DNA of 64,000 bases from Gordonia hankookensis (GCF_014673215.1 NZ_JACWMS010000001.1:682001-746000); one strand, 5' to 3'; shown: positions 38,117 to 47,131, counted from the first letter of the stretch. Made by a program: numbers and translations. The notes: a model not told the origin generated them from the sequence alone.

Positions 38117-39472
38117 TCACGGTGTCCGGGTCTCCGTCGCCAGATGCAGGTCGCGCTGCCGGATCAACGAGGTGGCGATCACGCTGATGACCGCCGTGAC
38201 CGCGAGATACGCCGCGGCGAGCCATGGAGACCCACCGGCGACACCGATCAGGGCGGTCAGGATCAGCGGCGTCAGGCCGGACGCGTAGATGCCGGAGAAT
38301 TGATAGACCACCGACAGCCCCGTATAGCGGACTTCGGTGGGGTACAGACTGGCGAAGAGGGTGCCCTGTGCGCCGTAGAAGAGTGCGTGCACCACCCCGA
38401 AGACCACGACCAGCGCGACGGTGAACCACACCAGGCTCTTCGTCCCGAACAGCGCGAACACCGGGAAAACGACGAGCCCGTACGCCGCGATGCCGATCAG
38501 ATAGATGCGTTTGGGTCCGTAACGGTCGGTCAACAGCCCCGACACCGGCAGGAGCAGTGCCATCACCACCGATGCGATCGTGACGGAGATCAACACCGGC
38601 ACCTCCGCGAGATCGAGTTCCTTGGTCGCGTAGGCGATCGCGAAGACACCCCACGTGTTGAACGCCGATCCCTCACCCCAGCGGGCCAGCATGCCGAGGA
38701 CCGTGTTGCGCGTGTTCGGTGGCAGCATGACGTCGCGCAACGGCGCCGACGATTTCCTGGCGAGCGCCGCCACCTCGGCGAACGCGGGCGTCTCGTCGAC
38801 CTTGAGCCGGACGATGAAGCCGATCACCACCAGCACGACGCTGACGAGGAAGGCGATCCGCCAGCCGTAGGTGAGGAACGCGTCGTCGTCGAGGGTCACC
38901 TGCAGGATCGCGAAGACTGCGGTCCCGAGCGCGAGGCCCAGTGCCAGACCGATCTGCGGGATGCTGCCGAACACTCCACGACGACGGCGTGGGCTGTGCT
39001 CGACGGCGAGCAGGACGGCGCCTGCCCACTCGCCCCCGAGCGCGAAACCCTGCAGCACCCGGAGCGCGAGGAGCAGGATCGGCGCGAGCACGCCGATCGA
39101 TGCCGCGGTGGGCAACACCCCCATCAGTGCGGTCGCCGCACCCATCAGCACCATGGTCAACGCCAGGGTTCGCTTGCGCCCGATGCGATCTCCGATGTGC
39201 CCGAAGACGATCCCGCCGACCGGACGGACGACGAACCCCACCGCGAAGGTGGCGAAGGAGAGCAGGGTGCCGACGAATGAGCTCTGATCTGGGAAGAACA
39301 CCGTGTTGAACACGAGACTCGCCGCGGTCGCGTACAGGAAGAAGTCGTACCACTCGATGGTGGTGCCGAGCAGACTCGCGGCGACGACGGTACGGAGCCG
39401 CCTGCGGCGCTCGTCGTCGGTCTCGTCGCCCAGGACGCGGGTGTCCGGAGCGGTGAGCGTGGTGGTGGCCAT
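38117..39472 (-). CDS. MFS transporter, metabolite:H+ symporter (MHS) type
   Basis: Symporter of 451 residues with 12 predicted helices. Family features are SLLGTTIEWYDFFLYATAA in helix 1, GGIVFGHIGDRIGRKRTL between helices 2 and 3, and LRVLQGFALGGEWAGAVLL. The fold resembles ShiA and other carriers of small organic acids. It is convergent with the isochorismatase-like gene and lies 101 bases downstream of an FAD oxidase on the same strand, hinting at a hydroxy-acid substrate, but this is weak. Confidence 0.87.
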   Translation of the reverse strand: MATTTLTAPDTRVLGDETDDERRRRLRTVVAASLLGTTIEWYDFFLYATAASLVFNTVFFPDQSSFVGTLLSFATFAVGFVVRPVGGIVFGHIGDRIGRKRTLALTMVLMGAATALMGVLPTAASIGVLAPILLLALRVLQGFALGGEWAGAVLLAVEHSPRRRRGVFGSIPQIGLALGLALGTAVFAILQVTLDDDAFLTYGWRIAFLVSVVLVVIGFIVRLKVDETPAFAEVAALARKSSAPLRDVMLPPNTRNTVLGMLARWGEGSAFNTWGVFAIAYATKELDLAEVPVLISVTIASVVMALLLPVSGLLTDRYGPKRIYLIGIAAYGLVVFPVFALFGTKSLVWFTVALVVVFGVVHALFYGAQGTLFASLYPTEVRYTGLSVVYQFSGIYASGLTPLILTALIGVAGGSPWLAAAYLAVTAVISVIATSLIRQRDLHLATETRTP

Positions 39473-39572
39473 GACCGACGTACGTTAGCGACTCAGCGTC
39501 GCGCGCCCCAGGGTCCGAATCACGGTGATCAGAACTCTCCGGCCGTGACGTTCACGCGGACGAACGGCGCAC

Positions 39573-40949
39573 TCAGCCGAACAGGACACCCGGATTGAAG
39601 AGGCCTGCCGGGTCGAATGCGTCCTTGACGGCACGCATCGCCGCACGGTCGACCTCTCCCCGTCCGAGATGGGTCCACGCCGTCTTCGCACGCCCGATCC
39701 CGTGCTCGGCACTGATGCTGCCGCCGTTGGCCGCGACGATGCCGAACACATGTGCGGTCAGCTCGTCGACGCGGTCCTCGGGGACGTCGAGCAGATTGAC
39801 ATGGATGTTGCCGTCACCGATGTGCCCGAAGAGGATCGGGCGGCACGGATGGTCGACCATCCCGGCCACCGCCTCGAGTTCGGCCAGAGCCTCGGGGAGC
39901 GCCCGGATCGGCACCGACACATCGAGTTTGACCACCGGTGTCGCGCTCGATCGCGCAATGGATTCGGTGTGCTGTTCCCGGGCCGCCCACAGCGCCCTGG
40001 CCGGGCCCGGCTCGAGCACTGCGTCGGCGACCGGCGCACTCTCCAGCGCCTCGAGCACCACGGCCTCGACGTCGCCCGTCCCGGATGTCTCGACGAGCAC
40101 GTAGAAGGGTGCGCGCGCGGCAACCGGGCGTCGTGGTCCGTACTCCTCGACGAGCGTGATACCCGCCTCGGTCATGATCTCGGCTGCCTCGATGTTCAGC
40201 CCCCGATCGGTCAGGGACCCGAGGAAGCCGATCGCGTCCGCGACATGGTGCACGGCCGCCACACTGACGATCGTGTCGCCGGGTGTGGCGACGAGTCGGA
40301 ACAGCACGCGGGTGATGACCGCAAGGGTGCCCTCGCTACCGGCGAGCAGTCCCGGAAGGTCGTAGCCGACATTGTCTTTCACGAGCGATGTCCACCGGCG
40401 CAGGATTCGGCCGTCCGCCAGGACTGCCTCGACACCGAGGACCTGGCTGCGGGTGTTGCCGTGCCGGATCATCCGGATTCCGCCCGCGTTGGTTGCCACC
40501 AGGCCGCCGGCGGTCGCCGATTCCCGCGATGCGAGGTCGACGGGAAATCTCAGTCCGGACTCGGCGGCCCGGCGATCGATCGCGTCGATCGTCGCTCCGG
40601 CCTGCACCCCGACGCAACGACCGATGGTGTCGACGCCGTCGATGTCGGTCATCCGCGTAGTCGTCACGAGGACCAGCGGACGGTCGGCCGGGTCGCCACC
40701 GACGGGCGGTACCGACCCGCCGACCAGCCCGGTGTTACCGCCTTGCACGCAGATCGCGATCCCGGCAGCGGCGCACGCGGAGACGACGGCGGCCATTTCC
40801 TCGGTGGTGCGCGGCCGGATCACTGCATCGGCCCGGCCGGTCCACCGGCCGGTCCAATCGGTCAGGTAGCCGGCGGCCGCGTCGGCGTCGTCGAGCACGT
40901 GCGCATCGCCGACGACGGCACGCAGGTCGGCCAGTGGCATCGCGCTCAT
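39573..40949 (-). CDS. FAD-linked oxidase, D-2-hydroxyacid dehydrogenase type
   Basis: Flavoenzyme of 458 residues resembling D-lactate, glycolate and D-2-hydroxyglutarate dehydrogenases. The FAD domain has VQGGNTGLVGGSVP and LRFPVDLASRESATAGGLVATNAGG. The C-terminal cap has the metal-binding GHIGDGNIHVN and SAEHGIGRAK motifs typical of this group. An alternative start is Met4. It is followed on the same strand by an MHS transporter. Which D-hydroxy acid is oxidised cannot be told. Confidence 0.87.
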   Translation of the reverse strand: MSAMPLADLRAVVGDAHVLDDADAAAGYLTDWTGRWTGRADAVIRPRTTEEMAAVVSACAAAGIAICVQGGNTGLVGGSVPPVGGDPADRPLVLVTTTRMTDIDGVDTIGRCVGVQAGATIDAIDRRAAESGLRFPVDLASRESATAGGLVATNAGGIRMIRHGNTRSQVLGVEAVLADGRILRRWTSLVKDNVGYDLPGLLAGSEGTLAVITRVLFRLVATPGDTIVSVAAVHHVADAIGFLGSLTDRGLNIEAAEIMTEAGITLVEEYGPRRPVAARAPFYVLVETSGTGDVEAVVLEALESAPVADAVLEPGPARALWAAREQHTESIARSSATPVVKLDVSVPIRALPEALAELEAVAGMVDHPCRPILFGHIGDGNIHVNLLDVPEDRVDELTAHVFGIVAANGGSISAEHGIGRAKTAWTHLGRGEVDRAAMRAVKDAFDPAGLFNPGVLFG

Positions 40950-40997
40950 CCGTCGATCCCGGTCATCTCTCGAGTATCGACCAGAATTGCGGGCTTC

Positions 40998-41645
40998 TCA
41001 GGTGAGCGCGTCGGGGATCGGGGTGTCTCCGTCGTCGAACTCGATGGTGCGCTCGACGGTCGTCGGGTCGGCGAGCACCGCGGCGGCCACCAGCGCGACG
41101 TTGTCGCGGCTGACCTCGCTGCTCGCCGCACGGTTCCCACCGGCGGTGATCCGACCGCTGCCCGGCTCGTCGGTCAACCGGCTCGGCCCCAGAATGGTCC
41201 AGTCCAATTCCGACGCCCGCAGATGCGTGTCGGCCGCCGCTTTGGCCTCGGCATAGGGGTAGAACGAATTGTCCTCGGGAACACCATGATCGGGTCCGGC
41301 ACCGAAATAGGACACCATGACGTAGCGCTTCGCGCCCGCCGTCGCGGCGGCATCCATCGACCGGATCGCCGCGTCGCGATCCACCGCGAAGGTCCGGTCG
41401 GGGTCACCGCCCCCCGCTCCCGCGGACCACACCACTGCGTCGTGACCGGCCAGCACGGATGCGAGTCCGGCTGCGTCCAGGTCCTCGACGTCGGCCACGA
41501 CAGGTGTGGCGCCGGTGGCGGCCACATCGTCGACCTGCGCTTCGTTGCGGATGATCGACGTCACGTCGTCACCGCGCTCGGACAACGTCTTCGCCAAGCG
41601 CAACGCGATCTTGCCGTGTCCTCCGATGATTGCCACGCGGGCCAT
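40998..41645 (-). CDS. NAD(P)-binding atypical SDR
   Basis: Atypical short-chain dehydrogenase of 215 residues (NmrA/YwnB-like). The nucleotide loop is IIGGHGKIALRLAKTL near residue 6. YVMVSYFGAG and FYPYAEAKAAAD hold the Ser and YxxxK-like positions, and LDWTILGPSRLTDEPG is characteristic of the group. AGGAG lies 7 bases before the ATG at 41645. Substrate unknown. It lies upstream of the FAD oxidase on the same strand and 47 bases after the GlsB-type gene. Confidence 0.85.
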   Translation of the reverse strand: MARVAIIGGHGKIALRLAKTLSERGDDVTSIIRNEAQVDDVAATGATPVVADVEDLDAAGLASVLAGHDAVVWSAGAGGGDPDRTFAVDRDAAIRSMDAAATAGAKRYVMVSYFGAGPDHGVPEDNSFYPYAEAKAAADTHLRASELDWTILGPSRLTDEPGSGRITAGGNRAASSEVSRDNVALVAAAVLADPTTVERTIEFDDGDTPIPDALT

Positions 41646-41692
41646 CCTGGACTCCTCTCGATCGGGATCGTCTCCGCTCCACGCTACCGACG

Positions 41693-41962
41693 TCACACCT
41701 TGGTGCGCCCCCGGACGAGGCCGACCAGCCAGATCAGCAGGCACGCCCCCGCCAAGCACGTCACGAAGCTGAAGACGAGGCCTCCGCCCTCGACGTCGAC
41801 GCCGAACAACCGGAGGATGAACCCACCGATCAGCCCTCCGACGATGCCGACCACGATGTTCAGCAGAATGCCCTGTTGGGCGTTGGTCTTCATGATCATG
41901 CTGGCCACCCACCCCGCCAGTCCGCCGATGATGATCCATCCGATGATTCCCAGTCCGAGCAC
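41693..41962 (-). CDS. GlsB/YeaQ/YmgE family membrane protein
   Basis: Small membrane protein of 89 residues with three hydrophobic segments: LGIIGWIIIGGLAGWVASMI, ILLNIVVGIVGGLIGGFIL and SFVTCLAGACLLIWLVGLV. It has the Gly-rich pattern of the transglycosylase-associated (GlsB) family. The start is GTG at 41962 with GGAGGAG 3 bases upstream. Members are often induced by envelope or general stress; the biochemical role is unclear. The 259-base gap to the MarR gene contains the palindrome at 42134. Confidence 0.88.
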   Translation of the reverse strand: MLGLGIIGWIIIGGLAGWVASMIMKTNAQQGILLNIVVGIVGGLIGGFILRLFGVDVEGGGLVFSFVTCLAGACLLIWLVGLVRGRTKV

Positions 41963-42133
41963 GGCTCCTCCAGATCGTCGGGCGTCGGCACACCGTCGCC
42001 GCTGCGATCGGTGGCATCTACAGCGCGGACGCTACGCCGACACCTCGCAGGGCGGACCCACGACACCGGATTCGTCGCGAAGACGAGACCACCGACACTC
42101 CCGCCGTCCACTGAGACCTTTACCATTCGCTTA

Positions 42134-42145
42134 CTTAGCACTAAG
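42134..42145. promoter_or_regulatory. Palindrome CTTAGCACTAAG, probable MarR operator
   Basis: Perfect 5-bp half sites around CA, set in a locally AT-rich stretch (TTACTTAG, CTAAGCAACTAA) 77 bases upstream of the MarR start. Size and half-site type fit MarR-family operators. It would control the MarR-efflux pair; no binding is shown here. Confidence 0.55.
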
Positions 42146-42221
42146 CAACTAATGTGCTGGGCAAGCGACAACCACTGGCCGCGGTGTCCCACGCGACCTC
42201 TCAGGGCGAAGGAATCAGGCC

Positions 42222-42671
42222 ATGACACGAGCCGTCTCCGGTGCGGACATCGTCGGCGACGCCGAGGTCGCAACGCTCTATCACCAGCTCACACGGATCA
42301 ACCGGACGCTGCGCACCCGGGGTGGCAAGAGCAATCTCACCGCCGGGGTCGCCGCAGCGCTGTGGACGATCATCAATCACGCCCCCATCCGTCTGTCGGA
42401 ACTCGCCGAGCGTGAGTCCGTGACCGCGCCGACGATGTCCCGGATCGTGGCAGCACTCGAGGAACAGGGTTTCGTGGAGCGGACCCCGGACCCCGACGAC
42501 GGCCGGGCACGGTTGCTCAACCCGACCCCGGCAGGGGTGGAACTCATCGCGAACGCACGGACCGAGAGGGCGCGCGTGCTCGCGGCGGCCCTCGACCGCC
42601 TCGACGACGACGACCGAAAGACCGTCGGCCATGGGCTGAGGCTCCTCGCCGAGGCCCTCGGCACCACCTGA
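42222..42671 (+). CDS. MarR family transcriptional regulator
   Basis: MarR-type dimeric repressor of 149 residues. The winged helix covers RLSELAERESVTAPTMSRIVAALEEQGFVERTPDPDDGRAR, with the wing at DPDDGR. GAAGGA lies 8 bases before the ATG. It is followed after 55 bases by a DHA2 efflux gene on the same strand, and a palindrome lies upstream; the usual model is repression of both, relieved by a toxic compound. Confidence 0.92.
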   Translation: MTRAVSGADIVGDAEVATLYHQLTRINRTLRTRGGKSNLTAGVAAALWTIINHAPIRLSELAERESVTAPTMSRIVAALEEQGFVERTPDPDDGRARLLNPTPAGVELIANARTERARVLAAALDRLDDDDRKTVGHGLRLLAEALGTT

Positions 42672-42726
42672 CCTCGCCGACCCCGCGACCCGATCCGCCG
42701 ACTCGCCGATTCCCCCAAGGACTTCC

Positions 42727-44517
42727 ATGACCTCCGCCACCCTCGCCGCACGTGCCGCGGCCGACCCGGGCCTTGATTCCGGGTACAAGTGGATCGCGCT
42801 CTCCAACACCACCTTGGGCATGCTGATCGCCACCATCAACAGCTCGATCGTTCTGATCGCCCTCCCGGACATCTTCCGCGGGATCCACGTCAACCCGTTG
42901 CTCCCCGAGAACACCAGCTACCTGCTGTGGATGATGATGGGCTTCCTGGTGGTCACCGCCGTGCTGGTGGTGAGCTTCGGACGCCTCGGCGACATGTTCG
43001 GTCGCGCCCGCATGTACAACCTGGGGTTCGCGATCTTCACCGTCTCGTCGATCTTTCTCGCCATCACCTGGTTCGACGGCAGCGCCGCCGCGATCTGGCT
43101 CATCGCCTGGCGCATCGTCCAAGGCGTCGGCGGCGCATTTCTGATGGCGAACTCGTCGGCGATCCTCACCGACGCCTTCCCCGCCGACCAGCGCGGACTC
43201 GCGCTCGGCATCAACGGGGTCGCCGCGATCGCCGGTTCGTTCCTCGGTCTGTTGGTGGGCGGCATCCTCGCGCCCATCCACTGGAACCTCGTCTTCCTCG
43301 TGTCCGTGCCGTTCGGCGTCATCGGGACCATCTGGGCCTACCTCAAACTGCGAGACACCGGCGTACGCCGGCGCGCCCAGATGGACTGGTGGGGCAACAT
43401 CACCTTCGCGGTCGGGCTCGTGGCCGTGCTCGTCGGCATCACCTACGGCATCCAGCCGTACGGCGGACACAGCATGGGCTGGTCCAGCCCGATGGTGCTG
43501 TCGTGCCTGATCGGCGGCACCCTCATGCTGGTCGTCTTCGTGTTCATCGAGACACGGGTGCCGAGCCCGCTGTTCGACCTGCACCTGTTCGCCAACCGCT
43601 CGTTCACCTTCGGCAACATCGCCAACCTCATGTCATCGATCGGTCGTGGCGGACTGCAGTTCATCCTCATCATCTGGCTCCAGGGGATCTGGCTTCCCCA
43701 GCACGGCTACAACTTCGAGCAGACCCCGCTCTGGTCGGCCATCTACATGATTCCGATCACCATCGGATTCCTGCTGACCGCACCGGTGTCGGGCGCTCTG
43801 TCGGACCGATTGGGCACCAAGTGGTTCACCACCACCGGCATGCTCATCACCGCCGGGACGTTCGCCGCGCTCATCGCGATGCCGGTCGACTTCTCCTACC
43901 CCACGTTCGCAATCGTGTTGTTCCTCAACGGTGTCGGCATGGGTATGTTCTCGTCACCGAACCGCGCCGAGGTGATGAACAGCCTGCCCGCCGACGCCCG
44001 CGGCTCGGGATCGGGCATGATGACGACGTTCCAGAACGCCGCGATGGTGCTGTCGATCGGCCTGTTCTTCAGTCTGATGATCAGCGGGCTCTCGGCCCAC
44101 CTCCCGGCGACGATGGGCGCAGGGCTCACCGCGAACGGCGTGCCAGCGGTGCAGGCCGACCAGATCGCGCACCTCCCGGCGGTCGCCGTCCTCTTCGCCG
44201 CCTTCCTCGGTTACAACCCGGTGGAACAACTGCTCGGCCCACAACTGTCGAGCCTGCCGCAGGGCAATCAGGACACGCTGACCGGACTGGACTTCTTCCC
44301 CCATCTCATCAGCAGTCCGTTCGCCGACGGCCTCAGTGCCGCTTTCACCTTCGCGATCGTGTGCTGTGTGATCGGTGCGCTCGCATCGCTGTTCACCGGC
44401 GCCCGCAGGTCGAAGGCCGTCGAACTCGAGGAGATCGGGCAGGAGACCTCCGGCGGGGCGACCGCGGACGTCGTCGAGCCGGTCACGTCCGAACTCTCGC
44501 CGCCGCTTCGGTCGTGA
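42727..44517 (+). CDS. MFS drug efflux transporter, DHA2 (EmrB/QacA) type
   Basis: Transporter of 596 residues with about 14 helices. Motif A reads SFGRLGDMFGRARMYNLG, the helix 4 Arg motif is WRIVQGVGGAFLMANSS, and motif C follows in LALGINGVAAIAGSFLGLLVGG. A second-half motif is SGALSDRLGTKWFTTTG. The soluble C-terminus (last 45 residues) is acidic. It is the downstream partner of the MarR gene, so export of a toxic compound by proton antiport is likely. Confidence 0.92.
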   Translation: MTSATLAARAAADPGLDSGYKWIALSNTTLGMLIATINSSIVLIALPDIFRGIHVNPLLPENTSYLLWMMMGFLVVTAVLVVSFGRLGDMFGRARMYNLGFAIFTVSSIFLAITWFDGSAAAIWLIAWRIVQGVGGAFLMANSSAILTDAFPADQRGLALGINGVAAIAGSFLGLLVGGILAPIHWNLVFLVSVPFGVIGTIWAYLKLRDTGVRRRAQMDWWGNITFAVGLVAVLVGITYGIQPYGGHSMGWSSPMVLSCLIGGTLMLVVFVFIETRVPSPLFDLHLFANRSFTFGNIANLMSSIGRGGLQFILIIWLQGIWLPQHGYNFEQTPLWSAIYMIPITIGFLLTAPVSGALSDRLGTKWFTTTGMLITAGTFAALIAMPVDFSYPTFAIVLFLNGVGMGMFSSPNRAEVMNSLPADARGSGSGMMTTFQNAAMVLSIGLFFSLMISGLSAHLPATMGAGLTANGVPAVQADQIAHLPAVAVLFAAFLGYNPVEQLLGPQLSSLPQGNQDTLTGLDFFPHLISSPFADGLSAAFTFAIVCCVIGALASLFTGARRSKAVELEEIGQETSGGATADVVEPVTSELSPPLRS

Positions 44518-44619
44518 AGGTCTGAGCGAGCGCGCGGAGCCGTGCGTGATGCCGGTCGCCCTGGCGATCGAATGGTCGTCGAGCCGCATGCGATCGTCTC
44601 GGATCGAGCCGATCACCCC

Positions 44620-44910
44620 TCAGTCGTGGAACTCGTTCTTCGGCAAGCGCGGTCGCGCCCCGGCAGGCCAACGCCGACCCGGCACGCGCAGCGTCCATCC
44701 GGCCGGTGTCACCGTGAAGTCCATCCACCGGCCGTCGCCGAGCCAGAGCGACCACAGGTCCTCATCGGGAAAATCGCCGATACGCACGAACAGGTCCTGG
44801 CGACCGACGTGTGCAGTCATCCAGCCCTGGTCGTCGGGATCGTCGACGAAGACCGCCGTCGCGGCGAGCGCCGCCTCCAGGTCGTCGACGCGATCGGAGC
44901 GTTTGACCAT
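44620..44910 (-). CDS. Hypothetical protein, 96 residues
   Basis: Not recognised. Small acidic, Trp-rich protein with FVDDPDDQGWMTAHVGRQDL, FPDEDLWSLWLGDGRW and a basic end (VPGRRWPAGARPRLPKNEF). No signal peptide or membrane segment. It starts 15 bases after the stop of the 216-residue gene on the same strand, so the two are likely co-transcribed. The composition would suit a soluble binding or immunity-type protein, but there is no direct evidence. Confidence 0.65.
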   Translation of the reverse strand: MVKRSDRVDDLEAALAATAVFVDDPDDQGWMTAHVGRQDLFVRIGDFPDEDLWSLWLGDGRWMDFTVTPAGWTLRVPGRRWPAGARPRLPKNEFHD

Positions 44911-44925
44911 CTGATCGTCTCCCTC

Positions 44926-45576
44926 TCAGTCCTCGAAGCGGACCGAGCTGACGGCCGATGCGATCGACCGCCGGAACATGTCGCCTTCGCGGGCCGGCGC
45001 CGTTCCGGTCGCGTGCAGGAGATACGCGACGTTTCCGCGGCGGTAGGCGGCGTATCGGATTGCGCAGTACCAGGTCTGATCGTCACCGACGTAGGTGCCC
45101 GTCTGCATCGAGGAGCCCTCGGTCCGGAAGCCCGGTTGCGTTCGGGTCGCCTCGTTCTCGGTCCACCCGGGCAGGGCACGAGGCTCGACGAAGGCGTGGT
45201 CGATCAGGCGGGACACATCGGCGCCGTGGTCGACGACGAAACGGGTCACCACGACCGCCACCGTTCCGTCGTTGCCGTGGTCTGCGATGAAGAGCTGGAG
45301 GTATCCCGGCGCAGTGGCCCGTCGCCAGACGTCGCGGTCGACGTCGATCAGGACCTCGCCCGGGATCGATCGTTCATCGGTCACGCGACTCGCGGTGACC
45401 GCCATCCGTTCGAGGCGTTCGAGAATCGGTGTCTCGTCGCCGTCGTGTGAGCGGTCGATCCGACGTGCACGCGCCGCGGGGTCGTACGCAACCGCATACG
45501 GTCGCAGCAGCGTCGGCTCCACCAAGCGGTTCTCGTCCCGGGTCGGGCGGTCGAGGTGATCGGTCTCAGCGGTCAC
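44926..45576 (-). CDS. Hypothetical protein, 216 residues, weakly LpqN/LpqT-like
   Basis: Not firmly recognised. The middle and C-terminal parts (YLQLFIADHGNDGTVAVVVT, RALPGWTENEATRTQPGFRT, CAIRYAAYRRGNVAYLLHAT) resemble the strand pattern of actinobacterial LpqN/LpqT proteins. It has no signal peptide or lipobox, so it would be cytosolic unless the start is wrong. It heads a two-gene unit with the 96-residue protein. Confidence 0.65.
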   Translation of the reverse strand: MTAETDHLDRPTRDENRLVEPTLLRPYAVAYDPAARARRIDRSHDGDETPILERLERMAVTASRVTDERSIPGEVLIDVDRDVWRRATAPGYLQLFIADHGNDGTVAVVVTRFVVDHGADVSRLIDHAFVEPRALPGWTENEATRTQPGFRTEGSSMQTGTYVGDDQTWYCAIRYAAYRRGNVAYLLHATGTAPAREGDMFRRSIASAVSSVRFED

Positions 45577-45690
45577 CTCGGGTCACGCACCCTGCCACCT
45601 GCGGCTTCGGCGCGCATATCTGCGCCCGTCGCGTCCACCCAGTATTCGGCCACCAGCCGAGGATAGTCAGGAGGACCGACCAATGGGTGA

Positions 45691-46200
45691 TCAACTCAGC
45701 GCGCGGCGTGTGAGATCCGCGATCTCGTCCGAAAAGGCAACGAGCATAATGGATTCGACAGTTGAATTTGCATCTTTGACAGCCCGAACCTGCTGGTCGA
45801 CGGCGTCGTCGAGCGGCCATCCGTAGGCGCCACCGGAGATGAGCGGGAAAGCAACGGATCGCGCGCCGAGCGAGGCGGCCAGACGCAGGCTGCGGGTGTA
45901 GCACGACCGCAACACCTGTGACCGGTCGTCACGGTCGGAATACACCGGGCCGACCGTGTGGATCACCCAGCGCGCCGGCAGGTCACCGGCCGTGGTGGCG
46001 ACGGCGGCACCGGCCTCGAGACCGGACGGCAACGTCGTCTCCCGAAGCAGACGGCAGTCCCGGAGGATGGCGGGGCCGCCGGCGCGATGAATCGCACCGT
46101 CGACGCCACCGCCGCCGAGCAACGAGGAGTTCGCGGCGTTGACGATGACGTCGGTACGCACCGAGGTGATGTCACCGGTGACGACGTCGATACCGCTCAT
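45691..46200 (-). CDS. Macro domain protein, O-acetyl-ADP-ribose deacetylase-like
   Basis: Single macro domain of 169 residues. ADP-ribose binding loops are VTGDITSVRTDVIVNAANSS with GGGGVDGAIHRAGG, and later PLISGGAYGWPLDDA, as in YmdB-type proteins that hydrolyse O-acetyl-ADP-ribose or remove ADP-ribose from targets. Two tandem palindromes lie just upstream of the ATG at 46200. The downstream 114 bases to the next gene show nothing recognisable. Confidence 0.9.
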   Translation of the reverse strand: MSGIDVVTGDITSVRTDVIVNAANSSLLGGGGVDGAIHRAGGPAILRDCRLLRETTLPSGLEAGAAVATTAGDLPARWVIHTVGPVYSDRDDRSQVLRSCYTRSLRLAASLGARSVAFPLISGGAYGWPLDDAVDQQVRAVKDANSTVESIMLVAFSDEIADLTRRALS

Positions 46201-46210
46201 GTTCGCCGAT

Positions 46211-46249
46211 TGTAGGCGCGCCTACAGCGACATCGTAGGCACGCCTACA
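46211..46249. promoter_or_regulatory. Tandem palindromes upstream of macro-domain gene
   Basis: TGTAGGCGCGCCTACA at 46211-46226 is a perfect 16-bp palindrome. CGTAGGCACGCCTACA at 46234-46249 is nearly the same. Centres are 23 bp apart, about two helical turns, as expected for two dimers on one DNA face. They begin 11 bases before the macro gene and overlap the stop of the 72-residue membrane protein. The cognate regulator is not recognised. Confidence 0.55.
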
Positions 46250-46463
46250 GCGACGACGACCCGTTCTGATGTTTGCCCGACCTGGACCGGTAAAGCACGT
46301 AGCCGCCGTAGATGGCCAGGCCGAACAGCGCAATCCAGAAGAGTCCCTTCAGAAGTGGGCCGACCATCGCGAGGGCGAGGAGCACCACCGCGATGATGCC
46401 GAGTACCTTCCAGAAGCCGAGTCCGTTGCCGGTCGTGTTTGTGGGTGTTGTTGGTGTGGTCAT
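46245..46463 (-). CDS. Small membrane protein, 72 residues
   Basis: Not assigned to a named family. A Thr/Pro-rich start (MTTPTTPTNTTGNG) is followed by two hydrophobic stretches, VLGIIAVVLLALAMVGPLL and LFWIALFGLAIYGGYVLY, and a basic Ser-rich tail. GGAG lies 4 bases before the ATG at 46463. It lies 93 bases after the 161-residue gene and 44 bases before the macro gene on the same strand. Confidence 0.7.
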   Translation of the reverse strand: MTTPTTPTNTTGNGLGFWKVLGIIAVVLLALAMVGPLLKGLFWIALFGLAIYGGYVLYRSRSGKHQNGSSSL

Positions 46464-46556
46464 GACTCCACTGTGGACTTCCGCCGGCGGGAAATCATCA
46501 GGTGACGGTCGAATTCGGGGAAAGATCAGGGGCATCCCTGACCCGGGGCCGCGCAC

Positions 46557-47042
46557 TCATCTCGACGCCGACCGCCCGAGCCGCGCCGGCTCGGTGTACG
46601 AGCAGCCGAGATCGCCCGGAGACGGGAAGCCGCAGCGGTCCCGGAACCATGCGACACCGATCTCGGCGACGCGGCGACGGGAACGACTCATCAGATATCC
46701 ATGGGTGCACTCGTCGAAGACGTCGTCGTAGAACCAGGTGTCGAGCGCGGTGCGCGGCACGCTGAACGACGCGAGCAGCGGCGCCGACATGACCACGGTG
46801 GAGAGCCGGAGCAGGAACGTCTCCGAACTCAGCGACTGGATCTGTGCGCATTCGACGTCGTCGGTGTCGTCGACCCGCACGCCGGCCGGGCCGATGTCCA
46901 GGATGGCGGCCCGGGGCATCTCCGCCATCGATTGCACGAGCCACCGTTCCATCGCATCCCAGGTCATCGTGGGCGACGCGCCGGTCCCGCCCGACTCCAT
47001 GCCGTGCATGTCCGGATGGGGATCTGGTTGCTGCGCGTTCAC
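46557..47042 (-). CDS. Hypothetical protein, 161 residues
   Basis: Not recognised with confidence. After a Pro/His/Asp-rich start, the protein has MTWDAMERWLVQSMAEMP, FLLRLSTVVMSAPLLASFSV, DTWFYDDVFDECTHGYLM and RVAEIGVAWFRDRCGF. The alternating pattern could be a small alpha/beta ligand- or chaperone-type fold. There is no signal peptide. AGGAGGT lies 4 bases before the GTG at 47042 and decides the start. It is divergent from the Nudix gene. Confidence 0.65.
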   Translation of the reverse strand: MNAQQPDPHPDMHGMESGGTGASPTMTWDAMERWLVQSMAEMPRAAILDIGPAGVRVDDTDDVECAQIQSLSSETFLLRLSTVVMSAPLLASFSVPRTALDTWFYDDVFDECTHGYLMSRSRRRVAEIGVAWFRDRCGFPSPGDLGCSYTEPARLGRSASR

Positions 47043-47131
47043 GGGCACCTCCTGTGGTCGGGATGGCGTCAGTGAATCACCGGCCACCGACAGTCTCCGT
47101 CGCCCGCCGGTCGTGTTGGCAGGATGGATTC

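Noticed and set aside
38144-39280. Plus-strand open frame of 378 codons opposite the MHS transporter
   Set aside because: Charged low-complexity shadow of a membrane protein gene.
39669-42152. Plus-strand open frame of 827 codons
   Set aside because: It runs antisense through three genes with clear motifs; high GC removes stops in this frame.
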